DNA from: Amylostereum areolatum
Taxonomy: Eukaryota > Basidiomycota > Agaricomycetes > Russulales > Stereaceae
DNA length: 64,000 bases
Direction of reading: 5' to 3'
Assembly: GCA_012932865.1 (NCBI GenBank)
Contig: SAXG01000063.1
Location: 62,001 to 126,000, forward strand
Shown here piece by piece: positions 11,794 to 23,055 of the stretch. Both the position numbers and the translations under genes were made by a program. The stretch's first letter is position 1. Each line of letters opens with the position of its first letter. The notes under the pieces were generated by a model, which saw only the letters and a list, made by a program, of their open reading frames with translations, was not told the DNA's origin and searched no databases.

Positions 11794-14007
11794 TTAGCAG
11801 CCGGCAGGGACGGTCGCGTCGTTCTGGTGGTTGGCGGCGTTGACGCCAAGGCCGCGGCTCGCAAACGCATTCCAGAGCGTGCATGCGTTCGCGCCACCGA
11901 AGCGGTTGGCGTCAGCCTGGATCCAGGCGTCGCGGGCATCGAGGACTGCCGAGAAAAACGGCTTCAGCATCTTTCACAGGGGAGAAGAGGGATAAGGACA
12001 AGAGACGCACAGGTAGGGTTGCACGGCTGGATGGCAAGAGCGTCGATGAAGATGTGCATGTATATTGCGTTACCGGCGGGGCTCCTGAAATAAAGAGGGG
12101 GCGGAGTGGGCAAGGCACGGGGTAAAAAGGGTGAAGGGAAGGCGAGCTTACGTGGGGTCAAAGAGAGCGTTGGTGTCGAAGCCATGCACATCGACAAGGT
12201 CCGCGAGGACGTTGTGGAGCATGTTAGCCCAGACCTCCCCGACGTCATGGACCTCGTTGAGCGTGGTGAGATTAGAGTACGTGAGCGGATTCACGGACCT
12301 GACAACCGCTGCGTCAGTAAACCAGCCAACGGCGAAAAATGGCATACGTACGGAGAGCGCGAGTATGGGTACGTGCGAATGCCGGCAGTGTTGTTGAGTA
12401 CGTACTGGCCCGTGACCCAGTCGACGATCTCGGCGGACTGTTCGGTCCATCTGGGACAGGCGAAAGAGGACAATGATTCCAGTGTTTTTCAGACAACTAA
12501 AACCGACGTACTCAGCCATGGCGTCTGACCAGCCCTCGCCCAGACCGACAGACTCAAAGTTTCGAAGGCAGGCGGCGGTTCCGCCACCGGTCATGCGGTT
12601 GGTGATGCCGTGCGTGAACTCATGAACGACAATATCGTTCTCGAGGGCGCCGTCGCGTTGGGGCTATCAAAGTGCAAAAGGTTCAGCCTTCAAGCTCCAG
12701 AGTTCGAGAGGACAGAAAACAAGACGAATAATCTGACTGACGTTGGTGAAGTGAAACAGGTACATGTTCATGTGTCCGCTCGTACCACTGGAGAACAAAA
12801 GCATTTTCTCAGCGCATTGAACGAATACAGGTCCACCTGAACAAGGAACGACGTACTCGGGGGGTGTGGTGAAGTCAGCGTTGTTGATGAATGTGGAATT
12901 CTGGACGGCAATCGTGACGGGATCGCCGCCCTGCCCGCCCTCGCCAAAGTTGTCGTTCTGAAAGTTGAACGCGCTCTCGGTGAACCCGTACAGGTACGAG
13001 ATATCGTGCATCGTGTTCACGACGTAGAACGCGTTGGTGATGGCCGCGTTAACATTGTCGGACGTCGTGGGGTCGACGTCAGGGTCCTGGATGTATATGA
13101 AGGCCCCCGGAGACGACTGGGGCGCGGGAGTTGTATTTTTGGCTGCGAAGACATTGTTGCCGCTCGTAATGGTGGAGTTGATCCAACCGATGGGTGAAGC
13201 GGCCACGGTGCTGTTTTCGGGATCAACGAGGTCCTGGAAGCCTTGGGTGAGATACTGCTCGCGGATGGGAAGGACACGGTACTAAACAAACAGCGCATCA
13301 GCGCACGATATCACGGCGACGGACCCGTGGTGAACTACGTACAGTAGCCCTGGCGACAAAGTTGATCACGGAGAGGACCTTGTTCTCGTGCGCGTCGACG
13401 AAAGCGTTGTACCAGGTATTGGCGGTCTCGTTCCGAATCTGGACGGCGTGCACAAGCGAAACGGTGTAATCTTCCTTGACGAGGTACTCGAGGATGATCG
13501 GGTGCTCGTTGTATGTGCCGTTGAGGGTCTTCTCTGCTGTCGCGATCGCATCCTCCTTCGAGACGGAGGGGGTGCTGTCCGCGATCGAAGCTGAGATGGT
13601 GACATCAATGCACGACTCAAGTCGAGCATACAAAGAGAGAACTGACCGGGCTTCACGAAGGATGAGCCAAAAGACGCGACCTTTCCGTCTTTGTTGAAGG
13701 CGACGTTGGCCACGGCATTCGTGAACGTGATGCCGTTCTACAAGCAAACGAGGAAGCCCGCGGTAAGTCGGGAAGGTCTCATGTAGAAGAACATGGGAAT
13801 GCCTACGCTCTGCTGCTTGACGTACGCGTGATTGGACACGTCACCAATGAATCCGGAGGTGTAAGCGACGGCATCGCTGTCAATTCCGAGCTTGGACGCG
13901 ACGAAGGCCATGGCCGCACTTGTGAGGTTGAAGTCGTCTCTCTTGGCCAGAGGGTGGTCCAGACCGTCCGTCCCGAAAGTCTGCATGTTAAATCAATCGG
14001 GATACAT

Positions 14008-14040
<33 letters not shown>

Positions 14041-14235
14041 GTACGAGAGAACACTGACCTCGAACGTCGACGCAGGGTGAAAGGTCTCAAGCTCCTTGAG
14101 GACGGCGTCCGGGCCCACATCACGAACACGGTGCGTGGAGTGCTCAGAAGCGGTGGGCGAATGAGTAGACGCAGCGTTCGAGGCGAGCGCCATTGCGACA
14201 AGAACTGAGGAAAGGAGTTGGGCAAAGCGAGTCAT
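11794..14235 (-). CDS. Secreted M36 metalloprotease (fungalysin), copy C
   Basis: Third fungalysin, on the minus strand. The signal peptide begins [19 protein letters not shown]. The propeptide has THRVRDVGPD, FHPASTFE and [16 protein letters not shown]. The catalytic HEFTH is encoded at 12610-12624, followed by GITNRMTGGGTAAC and [10 protein letters not shown], so the zinc site is intact. The stop follows the family C-terminus (...VPAGC). Exon order and intron positions match copy B. The first intron contains an unbroken run of 31 C on the coding strand (see 14009-14039), which could affect splicing or be unstable. It converges towards gene B across the Hsp70-like gene as its closest paralog. 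Confidence 0.88.
14009..14039. repeat. 31-bp G homopolymer in intron 1 of gene C
   Basis: Thirty-one consecutive G on the plus strand, which is C on the coding strand of gene C, inside its first intron between ...STFE and [10 protein letters not shown]. The corresponding introns of copies A and B have only short pyrimidine runs. Confidence 0.95.
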
Positions 14236-14350
14236 TGCAGTGATAGTAAAGATGTCGGATTGTAAGCGTAAACGCGAGAGGGAAAAGGACGAAGCGCTGC
14301 TAAAGACTTGACGTCTGAGGCTTGAGGATTTTCGTTACTAGACGAGAGGT

Positions 14351-14357
14351 CTTTATA
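14351..14357 (-). promoter_or_regulatory. TATA box of fungalysin gene C
   Basis: TATAAAG on the minus strand about 115 bp upstream of the ATG (14235). Flanking blocks (gggaggtgcta, ctctcgtcta, cctcagacgtcaagtctt) match the gene B promoter. Confidence 0.75.
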
Positions 14358-14727
14358 CTTGTAGCACCTCCCGAATACACGGCGTCGACATCGGGACGAG
14401 AACGGGAGAAGCAAGCGGCGCATATCGACAATGTGACTCGATTCAACTTCCCCATCATATTTTTCTAAAGAGTGGGGCCATACTGAGTAAGTAAGGTGGA
14501 ATGACGGCGGTGCAAGTACAGATCGCCAACCCCCGTCGTCGGACCCAAGTCGGACCATCATTCCTGCAGAAAGGGGGGAAGTCAGGGAGCGCCAATTTCT
14601 GAAAACAGTACCTTACCGCGGGCATATTAGCATCAAATGAATGACTTGGAACAAACGTCACTGTAAAGATGAATGCGAGCAGACTGGTGCGGAGCGACGG
14701 AAGGTGGTGACAAAAAGTTGTACATAC

Positions 14728-14818
14728 AACTGCAGCCTCATATGGAAGTGTTTGGTCGAACAAACAAAGAATCTTCCGAGTCTCCGACGCGACCTCCAGA
14801 AATATATGCAAGGCACTG
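14728..14818 (+). mobile_element. Solo end of a Tc1/mariner-type MITE
   Basis: About 90 bp ending ccagaaatatatgcaaggcactg followed by TA. The same terminal sequence forms both ends of the MITE at 59278-59665. I found no partner end nearby, so this is a truncated remnant. Confidence 0.65.
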
Positions 14819-15730
14819 TAAATTTGTACGAGTGATTATAATAAAGTCAGAATAAGCCAAATAAGCAAAGGGTTTATGTAAGAGAATTTACGGGAAGAAG
14901 GAGATCGTACCTGCCATGCTGTGCAATCATCTGCAATGCCCCTCTCACCGACAAGTTTGCCTTCAGATCTTTGCAGACTCGACTAAGTACTTAACAGTGC
15001 TTTACTGCAGGGCCCCGCCACTCTTACCGCCATTACATCGCTGATGCCGAACGGTGAAGTGTGAAGCTGTCACAGCTCATCCCGGCATCTTCGCAAGCAT
15101 TGTTTCATCGCTCTGTGCGCTGTATCACCACCTCTTGACCACCTCGTCATAAGTTGCATCGTGTACGGCGCCCCGCTCAGGCCCAGAGGTCAGTGATTTG
15201 AATAAATAAAACGACGCTTCCCTGCTTTTTAGCAGAACACCTCGCCGCTTTCCATGGATCACCATTCCAGAGCATCCTTACATTTTCTTCGGATCTTGAG
15301 TAAGTACTCCTTCTCCCCCACCGCCGCCGCTATCAATAAGCCTTGACGGAATCTCGCCTGAGTTACAGGCTCCATGTCAGTAAGGATTTCCCCTTTCCTT
15401 GCCGGACAACCCAACGCACCATGCCGTGATCACAAGATCTAAATGTACTCACTGTGATACCCCCTCACTGAACCTCCGCTGACCTATACGGTAAGTACAG
15501 GCCGCAACACCCCCAGCCTGTGCGATGGGCTCGTTTGGTGTATGTCGCCACCCACCACACCGACCATTCCCTATTAACTGTTCTCATATCGTGGAGTATG
15601 GTGGTTCAATATCGCCAAGGTACGAGTCGGAAGCACCTCCGCGCGTGGGCTCTGACTGGCGCCGCAGGCTCCGAGCTCTTGCAGATACACACGCCTTTTG
15701 TTTTTATCTTTATTAACCATTCATATGTTT

Positions 15731-16723
15731 TCACGCCTGGTCGGCGTACACGTGTATCGACCATTCTTCAACGCGGCGCGGGCGGTGGGGGATATCATGT
15801 AAAACGTCGCTCGCGTTAAGCGTGTCGAAGCGTGGAAAGAGAGAAATGGGAGAAGACGGGGAGACGCAGAGGTGGGGTTGCACGGTTGGATTGCAAGAGA
15901 GTCTATGAAGATGTGCGTGTAGACGGCGTTCCCGGCGGTGCTCCTGAAACGGGTCCGGATGGGGTGAGAAAGGCAAGCTTCCAGTAGGTGTGTGATGAAG
16001 GAAATGAGAGCTTACGTGGGATCAAAGAGAGCGTCGGAGTCAAAACCGTGCGCGTCGACAAGGCCGGCGAGGACGTTGTGGAGGATGTTAGCCCAGACCT
16101 CGCCGATGTCGTGAACCTCGTTGAGTGTGCCAACGTCCGCGTCCGTGAGCGGGTTCACGGCTCTATATGTTCGCCGCGTCAGTGGAAGAATCGCCGCATG
16201 GCGAGGCACGGGGTGCGTACGCTGAGCGCGAGTAAGGGTGCGTACGGATGCCGGCGTAGTCGACGATCCCAGAGGAAATATCACGAGGGGGGGCGGGGGA
16301 AGCCCTACGCTCTCTTGTTTCGATAAACGCATGCTTGGACACATCGCCCACGAATCCGGAGGTGAACGCGACGGCGTCGGTGTCGATTCCGAGCCTCGAC
16401 GCGACGAAGGCAGTGGCCGCACTCGTGAAGTTGAAGTCGTCGTGTTTGGCCATTGAATGCCATGAATGGTCGAGACCGTGCGTGCCAAACGTCTGCACAT
16501 CAACTCTGTCAGAAATGATAGAGAGCCGCAAGCGTGGGAGAGCACTGACCTCGAAAGACGATGCAGGGTGGAAAGTCTCAGGTGTCAAGACTGCATCCGG
16601 GCCCACAGTGCGGACGCGGTGCGTCGCGTGCTTGAAGCTGGTGGGCCCGAGCGCGGCCGCAGCGCTCGACACGAACGCCAACGCGATAATGACGGAGGAA
16701 AGGAGCAGGGCGAAGCGGGCCAT
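15731..16723 (-). pseudogene. Fungalysin pseudogene D (internal deletion, catalytic site lost)
   Basis: The first part encodes a normal fungalysin N-terminus (signal peptide MARFALLLSSVIIALAF, then [44 protein letters not shown]). Near 16300 the sequence jumps to a segment that in the intact copies lies beyond the active site (SSGIVDY, then [40 protein letters not shown] sequence, [18 protein letters not shown]). The late propeptide, the whole HExxH region and GEGWSD are gone, and the terminal exon ([12 protein letters not shown] in the other copies) is scrambled. There is no TATAAAG promoter block like those of A-C. It cannot be a working protease; a short secreted propeptide-like product is conceivable but unsupported. 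Closest to copy A. Confidence 0.85.
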
Positions 16724-17928
16724 AAGTCATGCACAAGCAGGATATCACGGGTAGCGTGTACATCCACAACCGTTTCGTGTCAAGGATGAAGGAATACATA
16801 CGTTTTCGTCATATCTTCTATGGGTGCTTCTCCCCCATCGGAACACCGAAGACCGCCCTCTTGAGTACTAGATGCTTGATAACGACGCGCATCTAGCCCC
16901 GATATCTAGCACTAGTAGTACTTACTAGTCTCTCGTCGCAGACCGACAGAAGACAATCTTTTTGACATCAATAATCCCGAAGCACAGGGCCCAAGTGAGT
17001 ACTCACAGCACTGGCAGTGGTACCCCTTCTCACGAGAGCTGGTCATAAGTGGACAGTGCTCTATTAGCGCACGCGGTCTTATTCATTGCTTCGATGATCC
17101 TCCGCGCGCAATCCCCTTGCTCCAGCGTCCCGTTTTAGAGTATTGTGAAAGATTGGTGAAAGAAGCCGGGCTCAAGCGATGAGCCGACGAATAAGTACGA
17201 TGTGAGCGACCTTACTTGAAGTGAGCTGCTAATTTCTTCACAGAAGGGTAGAGCATGAGTTCAATCAAGCTCCGGGAGATGTCGACGAACCTGTGGACGG
17301 TGGACGTCTGGACCGTACTGGACGGGGACCGGGAAATGAGGACGTCGTGACGCGTGACGAGCAGGGTACATCGTCACGGATGTTATGCTGATCACGACCA
17401 CGTGATTTCTCCTGAGGAATTCCTTGTCACATTCTCCGAATCTTATCCGCGACCCTCCCAGCCACGGCACCGTCAAGCCACAGTCCCATCCCAATTCTCC
17501 AGCACACGACGCCCACGCCCACTCGCGATCTCTGTCTAACCACGGTGCGTAAACCACCCATAACCCGCCATTCCCGGAGCACAACGCCTAGTGCGGACCG
17601 CCGCGTCACGCCGGCGACCGGCGCCGAGTTAAGTTCGATCGCGTCCCAGAGTCTGAGATCTGAGACTCCAGTCCCGCTCGGAAATGGGGATCCATACTCG
17701 CCTCGAGGTGTGACCTTGGAAGGAGGGCCAACGTTCTATGAACGTCGCGCTGTCTCGGGGAGTCTGAGGTGTGGCGAACCTTCTTTCTTATCCAGTCCAA
17801 TCATCCAGATACCACGCGTTCGCGGCACGGCAACTCTGTCTGGCACCAAGGGGCCATATACCTTCGCATCTCGCACCTCCCTCCCCGTTATCCCCCTCTA
17901 AACGAAACAAACACATTAGAGAAGACCA
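16724..17928. other. Intergenic region between pseudogene D and Hsp70-like copy 2
   Basis: No conserved gene seen. The short frames overlap on both strands without recognisable motifs. The end is the 5' region of the next Hsp70-like gene. Confidence 0.45.
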
Positions 17929-20397
17929 ATGCCTTCCAGAGCCCCCTACCACGGCACCAAACGTCGGCTCGTCCTCGCGTTCGATCTCGGGACGACCTTT
18001 AGCGGAATATCGTACGCGGTCCTCGACCCCGGCCAAGTGCCTGTGATCAAAACCGTGTCGAGGTGCGTATCCGCCGGCCCGTTCCAACGCGTTCCTTTGA
18101 TGGGCCACTTCCAGATACCCGGGGCAGGAAGCCGGCGACTCCAAAGTGCAAACCGTCATATACTACGACACAAAGGGCAAGGTCGTGGCGACTGGAGCGG
18201 AAGAGCTCCTCGCAGGCGACGAAGAAGACGAGGACGAGGACGAGGACGAGGACGACTGGCAGGATTCCCAGCCGCAAAAGCTCGAATGGTATGTCTTCAC
18301 TCCGCGCTCTATACCTACCTATGTAACGCCACTTGTCCCAGGTTCAAACTCCTCCTCCGCCCCAAACAGCCCGCCACCGCCGCCGCCACCACCACCAAAG
18401 GCATCCCCACCCCGCGCCTCCCGCCCTCCAAAGACATCATCGACGTCTACGCCGACTTCTACGCCTACCTCTTCGCCCGCGCGCGCGAGTACATCCAGCA
18501 GACCCACGCGAACGGCGACCTGCTTTGGGACTCGGTCGCGGACGACGTCGACTTCGTGCTCAGCCACCCGAACGGGTGGGAGGGCGCGCAGCAGAACGCG
18601 ATGCGGCGGGCGGCGGTCAAGGCGGGGCTCGTGCCCGATACGCCCGCGGGGCGCGAGCGCGTGACGTTCGTGTCGGAGGGGGAGGCGAGCTTTCACTACT
18701 GCGTGGCGAGCGGGCTGGTGGCGGATTCGATCCAGGTGCGTGCGGGTCTGTTGGGTGGGGGTGGGGTGCGATCGCTGATGGGCGGATTTGGACGCAGACG
18801 GGGAACAATGTGATGGTCATCGACGCCGGTGGAGGGACGGTCGATCTGAGCACGTACACGTTTGCGGAGGCGTCCCCGATCACGATCAAGGAGATCGCTC
18901 CTCCCGGTTGTGCGCCCGCTTTTCCTTTTTTCTTTCTCTGTTTACTCACGGACGACACAGGCGTATTCGAAGGCTCCGTCATCGTCCGCCACCGCGCCGA
19001 GCAGCACCTCCAACGTACGCAGAGTCACCCCTCTCGATGGCAATTACTCTTGTTCTAACAAGGTCGCATCCTGCAGGGCGCCTTCGACACTCCAAGTATG
19101 GCGGCCAATCGTATGTGGACGCGATGACGGACGAGTTCGACCGCACGACGAAGAAGCGGTTCAAGCCCGGCGTCGGCGACTCGTACGTCAAGTTCAGCAA
19201 CTCGACCGTGGACCGCGACGTGAAGCTCGGGATTCGCAACGGGCAGATCAAGCTGTCGAAGGATGAAGTGTGCGGTTTCTTCGATCCCGGGATCGAGGAG
19301 ATCATACGCGCGATCGAGGAGCAGCAGGACGCGGCGGCGCCCGCGTCCGTCTCCGTGCGTCCTGCTCGATGTTGTGTTATCGTCTTGTGCGCTGACTTCG
19401 CTTCTTCCAGACGTATTTCCTCGTGGGAGGGTTCGCGGCGAGCGAGTACCTCTATGCGAAGTTGAATGCGTTCTTGAACGAAAGCGGGTCCAGCCTCTTC
19501 CGTCTTGATAGCCATACGTAGGCCTCCCCTGTTCATCTTTTCGTTGTTCTCTAACAAGTGTGTGTGTGCGGAACAGGAACAAGGCTGTGGCGGAAGGCGC
19601 GGTTTCCTTCCATATTGATCACTTTGTACAGACGCGCGTCGCCAAGCTTAGTTATGGCATCGAGTGCCGAACGACCTTCAAGCCTGGGAATAAGAAACAC
19701 GAAGCCCGGCGCTCCAAAGTCAAGAGCGCCGTCGACGGGACAACGTACCTCTCTGGTGTGTTTTACAGCATGCTGGCAAAGGTGAGCGATAGTACGTTTA
19801 GCACCTATCAACCCCTTTCTACATCTTGTATATCCTAGGGTACGCAAGTATCGGAGACGACAGAATTCAAGAGAACTTTCCTTCACTCGAATAAGGACCC
19901 GCTCAAACGACTCTCCTTGAGCGTCCTTTGTCGTCGTGGATACAATGCTCCCAGCTTCATGGACGAGGAACCCGGTGTGTCATTCTTCTAGAACTCTGTG
20001 AAACATAATCTCATCACGCACTGAGCGGCGTCTTCGTTGCATAGACTTGTTCAGCACGCTATGTGAGATCACAGGGGACGTCTCTGGCCTACCTGGTACT
20101 CCACAGATAGGCCCTCAAGGTCGCTATTACAATCAAAGCATCGCCGTTGTGCTATCGTTGGGACTCACGGAGCTCAAAGCGCAGATCGCGTGGGAGGAGA
20201 ATGTCAGTCGCGTTTTTTGCATTCCAGCCGTTACCCCATCCCCCGAATTCTGACTCGTCTTACAGGGTGTCGAGAGACGGTGAGAAGAATTTTTATTATC
20301 ACCTTGGGTCTCCGACAGGTCTGACACGATGATGACGAACAGTGGCCCGGCATCCGTGGTGTACGACGACGACTTTGCAGTGACCATCGCAGATTAA
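17929..20397 (+). CDS. Hsp70-like ATPase (HSPA12-type), copy 2
   Basis: Same family and exon plan as the 8.6-kb gene. Motifs in order: LVLAFDLGTTFSGISYA, YPGQEAGDS, VLSHPNGWEGAQQ, FVSEGEASFHYC, the phosphate-2 loop VIDAGGGTVDLS, FDRTTKKRF, LGIRNGQIKLS, FLVGGFAASEYLY, KAVAEGAVSFHIDHF, LGLTELKAQIAW and a terminal VVYDDDFAV. After the second exon motif there is an extended Glu/Asp run encoded by a GAC/GAG triplet repeat (about 18220-18256), longer than in its paralogs. A Pro- and Thr-rich insert follows FKLLLRPK. All ATP-site motifs are present, so an active nucleotide-binding protein is expected; clients are unknown. Confidence 0.88.
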
Positions 20398-20568
20398 AAG
20401 TGACTCGCTTGTACGCTTATTTCTCCGCGGAGACACCAATACGATAACGGAACCTTTCGTCTTGCCGTTTGAATGGAAAGACGCGATGGCATGGTAATAG
20501 GGTCTACGGTTCAAAGCGCACAGCGGACGACGAGACATAAAACAACTCCTGCCTGGGTGCGTCGTGAA

Positions 20569-22581
20569 TCATGGGACACCGGTAAGACTGCGAGGACTTA
20601 CCAGAACGTAGAATACGGTCATGACGACGTGCTGAGACGCAAAAGCGTCCCGTGACGCTTGGATGATCAACGACGTGGGGTTGCGGAGTATTAGGGCGGA
20701 ACTTGATGCCGAGGAAACGCTCGACAGGCGGCAAGTGGCTGGCGAACTAGATGAATGAGGAGGACAGCGATGTATCAAGGAAAGTAGTTACCGATGCGGA
20801 TATGGATCCTCGCCGCGATCGACGCTCTCGTGAACGCCATTTCGGGGGAGAGATGCGCTACACGTGCTGAGTCGGTTTGCCAAAGACAGGGGAAGGAATA
20901 CAAAGTATACCTGAACCCAGGGAGTTGATCATATCCGTGAGCTTTTGGCACTCGTCCAAGGTGAACGGGGGTGCGGTGCGATCAGGGGTCGATAAAATGA
21001 GCTCTGCGAGATGGAAAGGTTGAGAACCGGGAGCACAGAACGAAAGGCGACGCCTACCCGCATGACATCTCGTCAGCAGGTTGATGGCGCTAGAGACGGT
21101 GCGAAGATACGCGGACTCATGCGACGGATGGGCTTCGACATACGACCAATATCGAATATCCATCTCTAGTCCTACAATCAACCAATCAACGCGAAATGGC
21201 CTGAGCACTCGCGGGAAGAGCTTACTTTCCGTCTTGGAGAGGCCGGAGCACCGCTCGGAGTCATCGTCTTCAGGACAAGTCCGGGATATCCACCTCGTCT
21301 CGTGGTGGATCCAGTGGCATCGAGTCGGTACATCGCTTGCTGTCGATGGTAGCATCTGAATCCAAAGCTCCCACCCGTCCGGCGGGGGTCGAACCACGCA
21401 CGTGACGTCCATCATATCGAAGAGCAAGCTCAGTGCTGAGCTGGAGCGAAGGTCCATGTCTGCGACGATCTGGGTTGCGCGATGGTAAAAGTAGGTCGCG
21501 TCGTCTGCGCCGACGCAGGCGCTCCAGCCGCGAAGCTCGAATTCGCGCATGGGCTTTGCCGCCTGGATTATTTCGTCGAGGTCGCTGGCAGGCTCATGGC
21601 GCACCGTATCCCTAGTACACTAGTACCTATGCCATTGCAAAGCTGTGAAGGAAAAATGGGACACACTGTATGAAGCCCGTGGTGGAGTCTCGTACACTCC
21701 GAACGCGCCTGAGCAGAGATCCAGACGTACACAACGATTGGTTAGTAGATGAGAGATGGCTGTGGTACAACAAGCAGCAACGAACCTTGAGGTCGAAATG
21801 AAGCTGAAGTTTCTGGGACGTGTATTGGGAGATGCTGCATCGTAGAGAGCAGTGGGTACCGCGAGGCCGGATATGGCGCTAGAACAGGTTTATTGAGGCC
21901 CAACCAGAATGTGCCACCAACAATGGGGTAGAAATACGTAGTTGCATGCGTCTCATCGGATTGAAGTCCTTCCTCCTCTTCTATGGTCGGTAGGGCGTCC
22001 ACAGTGTCGATACCCATTTCCACTTCAATACGTACGCGTCAGGAATTGCTTTTGATACATGATATGTGGTACCCACCAGAGCCGGTGTGCGGGGACCTCA
22101 ACGAGCGACGCAGAAATGGAGTCGGCGGATCGACTCCGATGTCATATATCGGTTGTGGACGGATCAGAAACAGATCATCCGTGGATGAAAGAGGCGGAGA
22201 TGGGGATGGGGATGGGGTTAGGAACGGGGACGGAGGCTGAGATAGAGACGGCCCGTCCCCATACCAGTTCCCAGGAGTCTGGTGTAACCGAGAAGGGTAC
22301 GGATACTCCCCGTTTACCAGCTTGGGGGAAGGTAGAGATACGAGGGAGAAAGAACTGAGGCTTCCACTCGAAGAGGGACCTGGCTCCGGAGGCGATACTC
22401 TCCTTCCACTGATTCTCGTAAGTCGGGCCCGAGCATCGAGCCACTTTCTCACCCGCCCGCGGCTCGGGGATTTGGACAAAAAGCTTGTAGAGGGGGGCAT
22501 CGCTTCGTGGGTTGAGAAGTTCGAGGGACCGGGACTGATGGGAATAAGAGGCACAGGGTATGAGGGAATGGCGCCGGCCAT
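20569..22581 (-). CDS. WW-like domain protein, copy 1 (unnamed basidiomycete family)
   Basis: Minus-strand, multi-exon gene; exon ends are approximate. The start chosen is MAGAIPSYP at 22581, beginning a Pro/Ser-rich N-terminal region with a basic patch (RGRVRKWLDARARL). A middle exon (about 21604-20880) has FELRGW, YFYHRATQIVADMDLRSSSAL, a WW-like core (PPPDGWELW ... WIHHETRWISRTCPE), IRYWSYVEAHPSH, and FTLDECQKLTDMINSLGSG. The last recognisable exon includes RASIAARIHIRI and a hydrophobic HVVMTVFYVL. The second signature Trp of a true WW domain is replaced (Arg), so ordinary proline-ligand binding is doubtful. Related copies lie at 23.1-24.9, 50.2-52.3 and 60.1-61.1 kb. Function unknown. 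Confidence 0.65.
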
Positions 22582-23055
22582 GTTGAGGGAGGTAAGTAGT
22601 GGACGAAATCGACGAGTTACTACGCACGACGAATTATATGGGGCAAGCATCGCACACACTACATAGCATGTACCCTGACGAGAACGCGCGGAGGACGCGC
22701 GATTAGCGTGGCTGTACATTCATTTGTAGAATCTGCAAGGCTGCATCGAAGCCTTGAGGACAAAATGAAGAGACGGCCTTAGCGAGAGACGCGTCGCGAA
22801 TACGAGAACGTTGAGCACCGCCATGGGCACTGCAGGGCGAGTTTTCCGCCGAATCGTAGTAGCCACAGCATTCACTGGTCGGGACTGATCATCGCCATTT
22901 TCGTCGAACTGCATGTTTGCATGAAGGCACGATCGGGATACTGACAATAAGACACTCTCAGAATAAACAGCGCGTGGCGATGCACAAAACCGCCCCCGCC
23001 TGCGCGTTCATCCATTCAGTAATCGAACCCACGGATCGAAGGCATAGCACCACTT

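Larger units (their letters stand above)
14236..15730. other. Intergenic region between gene C and pseudogene D
   Basis: It contains the gene C promoter (to about 14420), a solo mobile-element end (14728-14818), and near 15525-15660 a stretch related in inverted orientation to the flank of gene A (3510-3680). No gene recognised. Confidence 0.5.
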
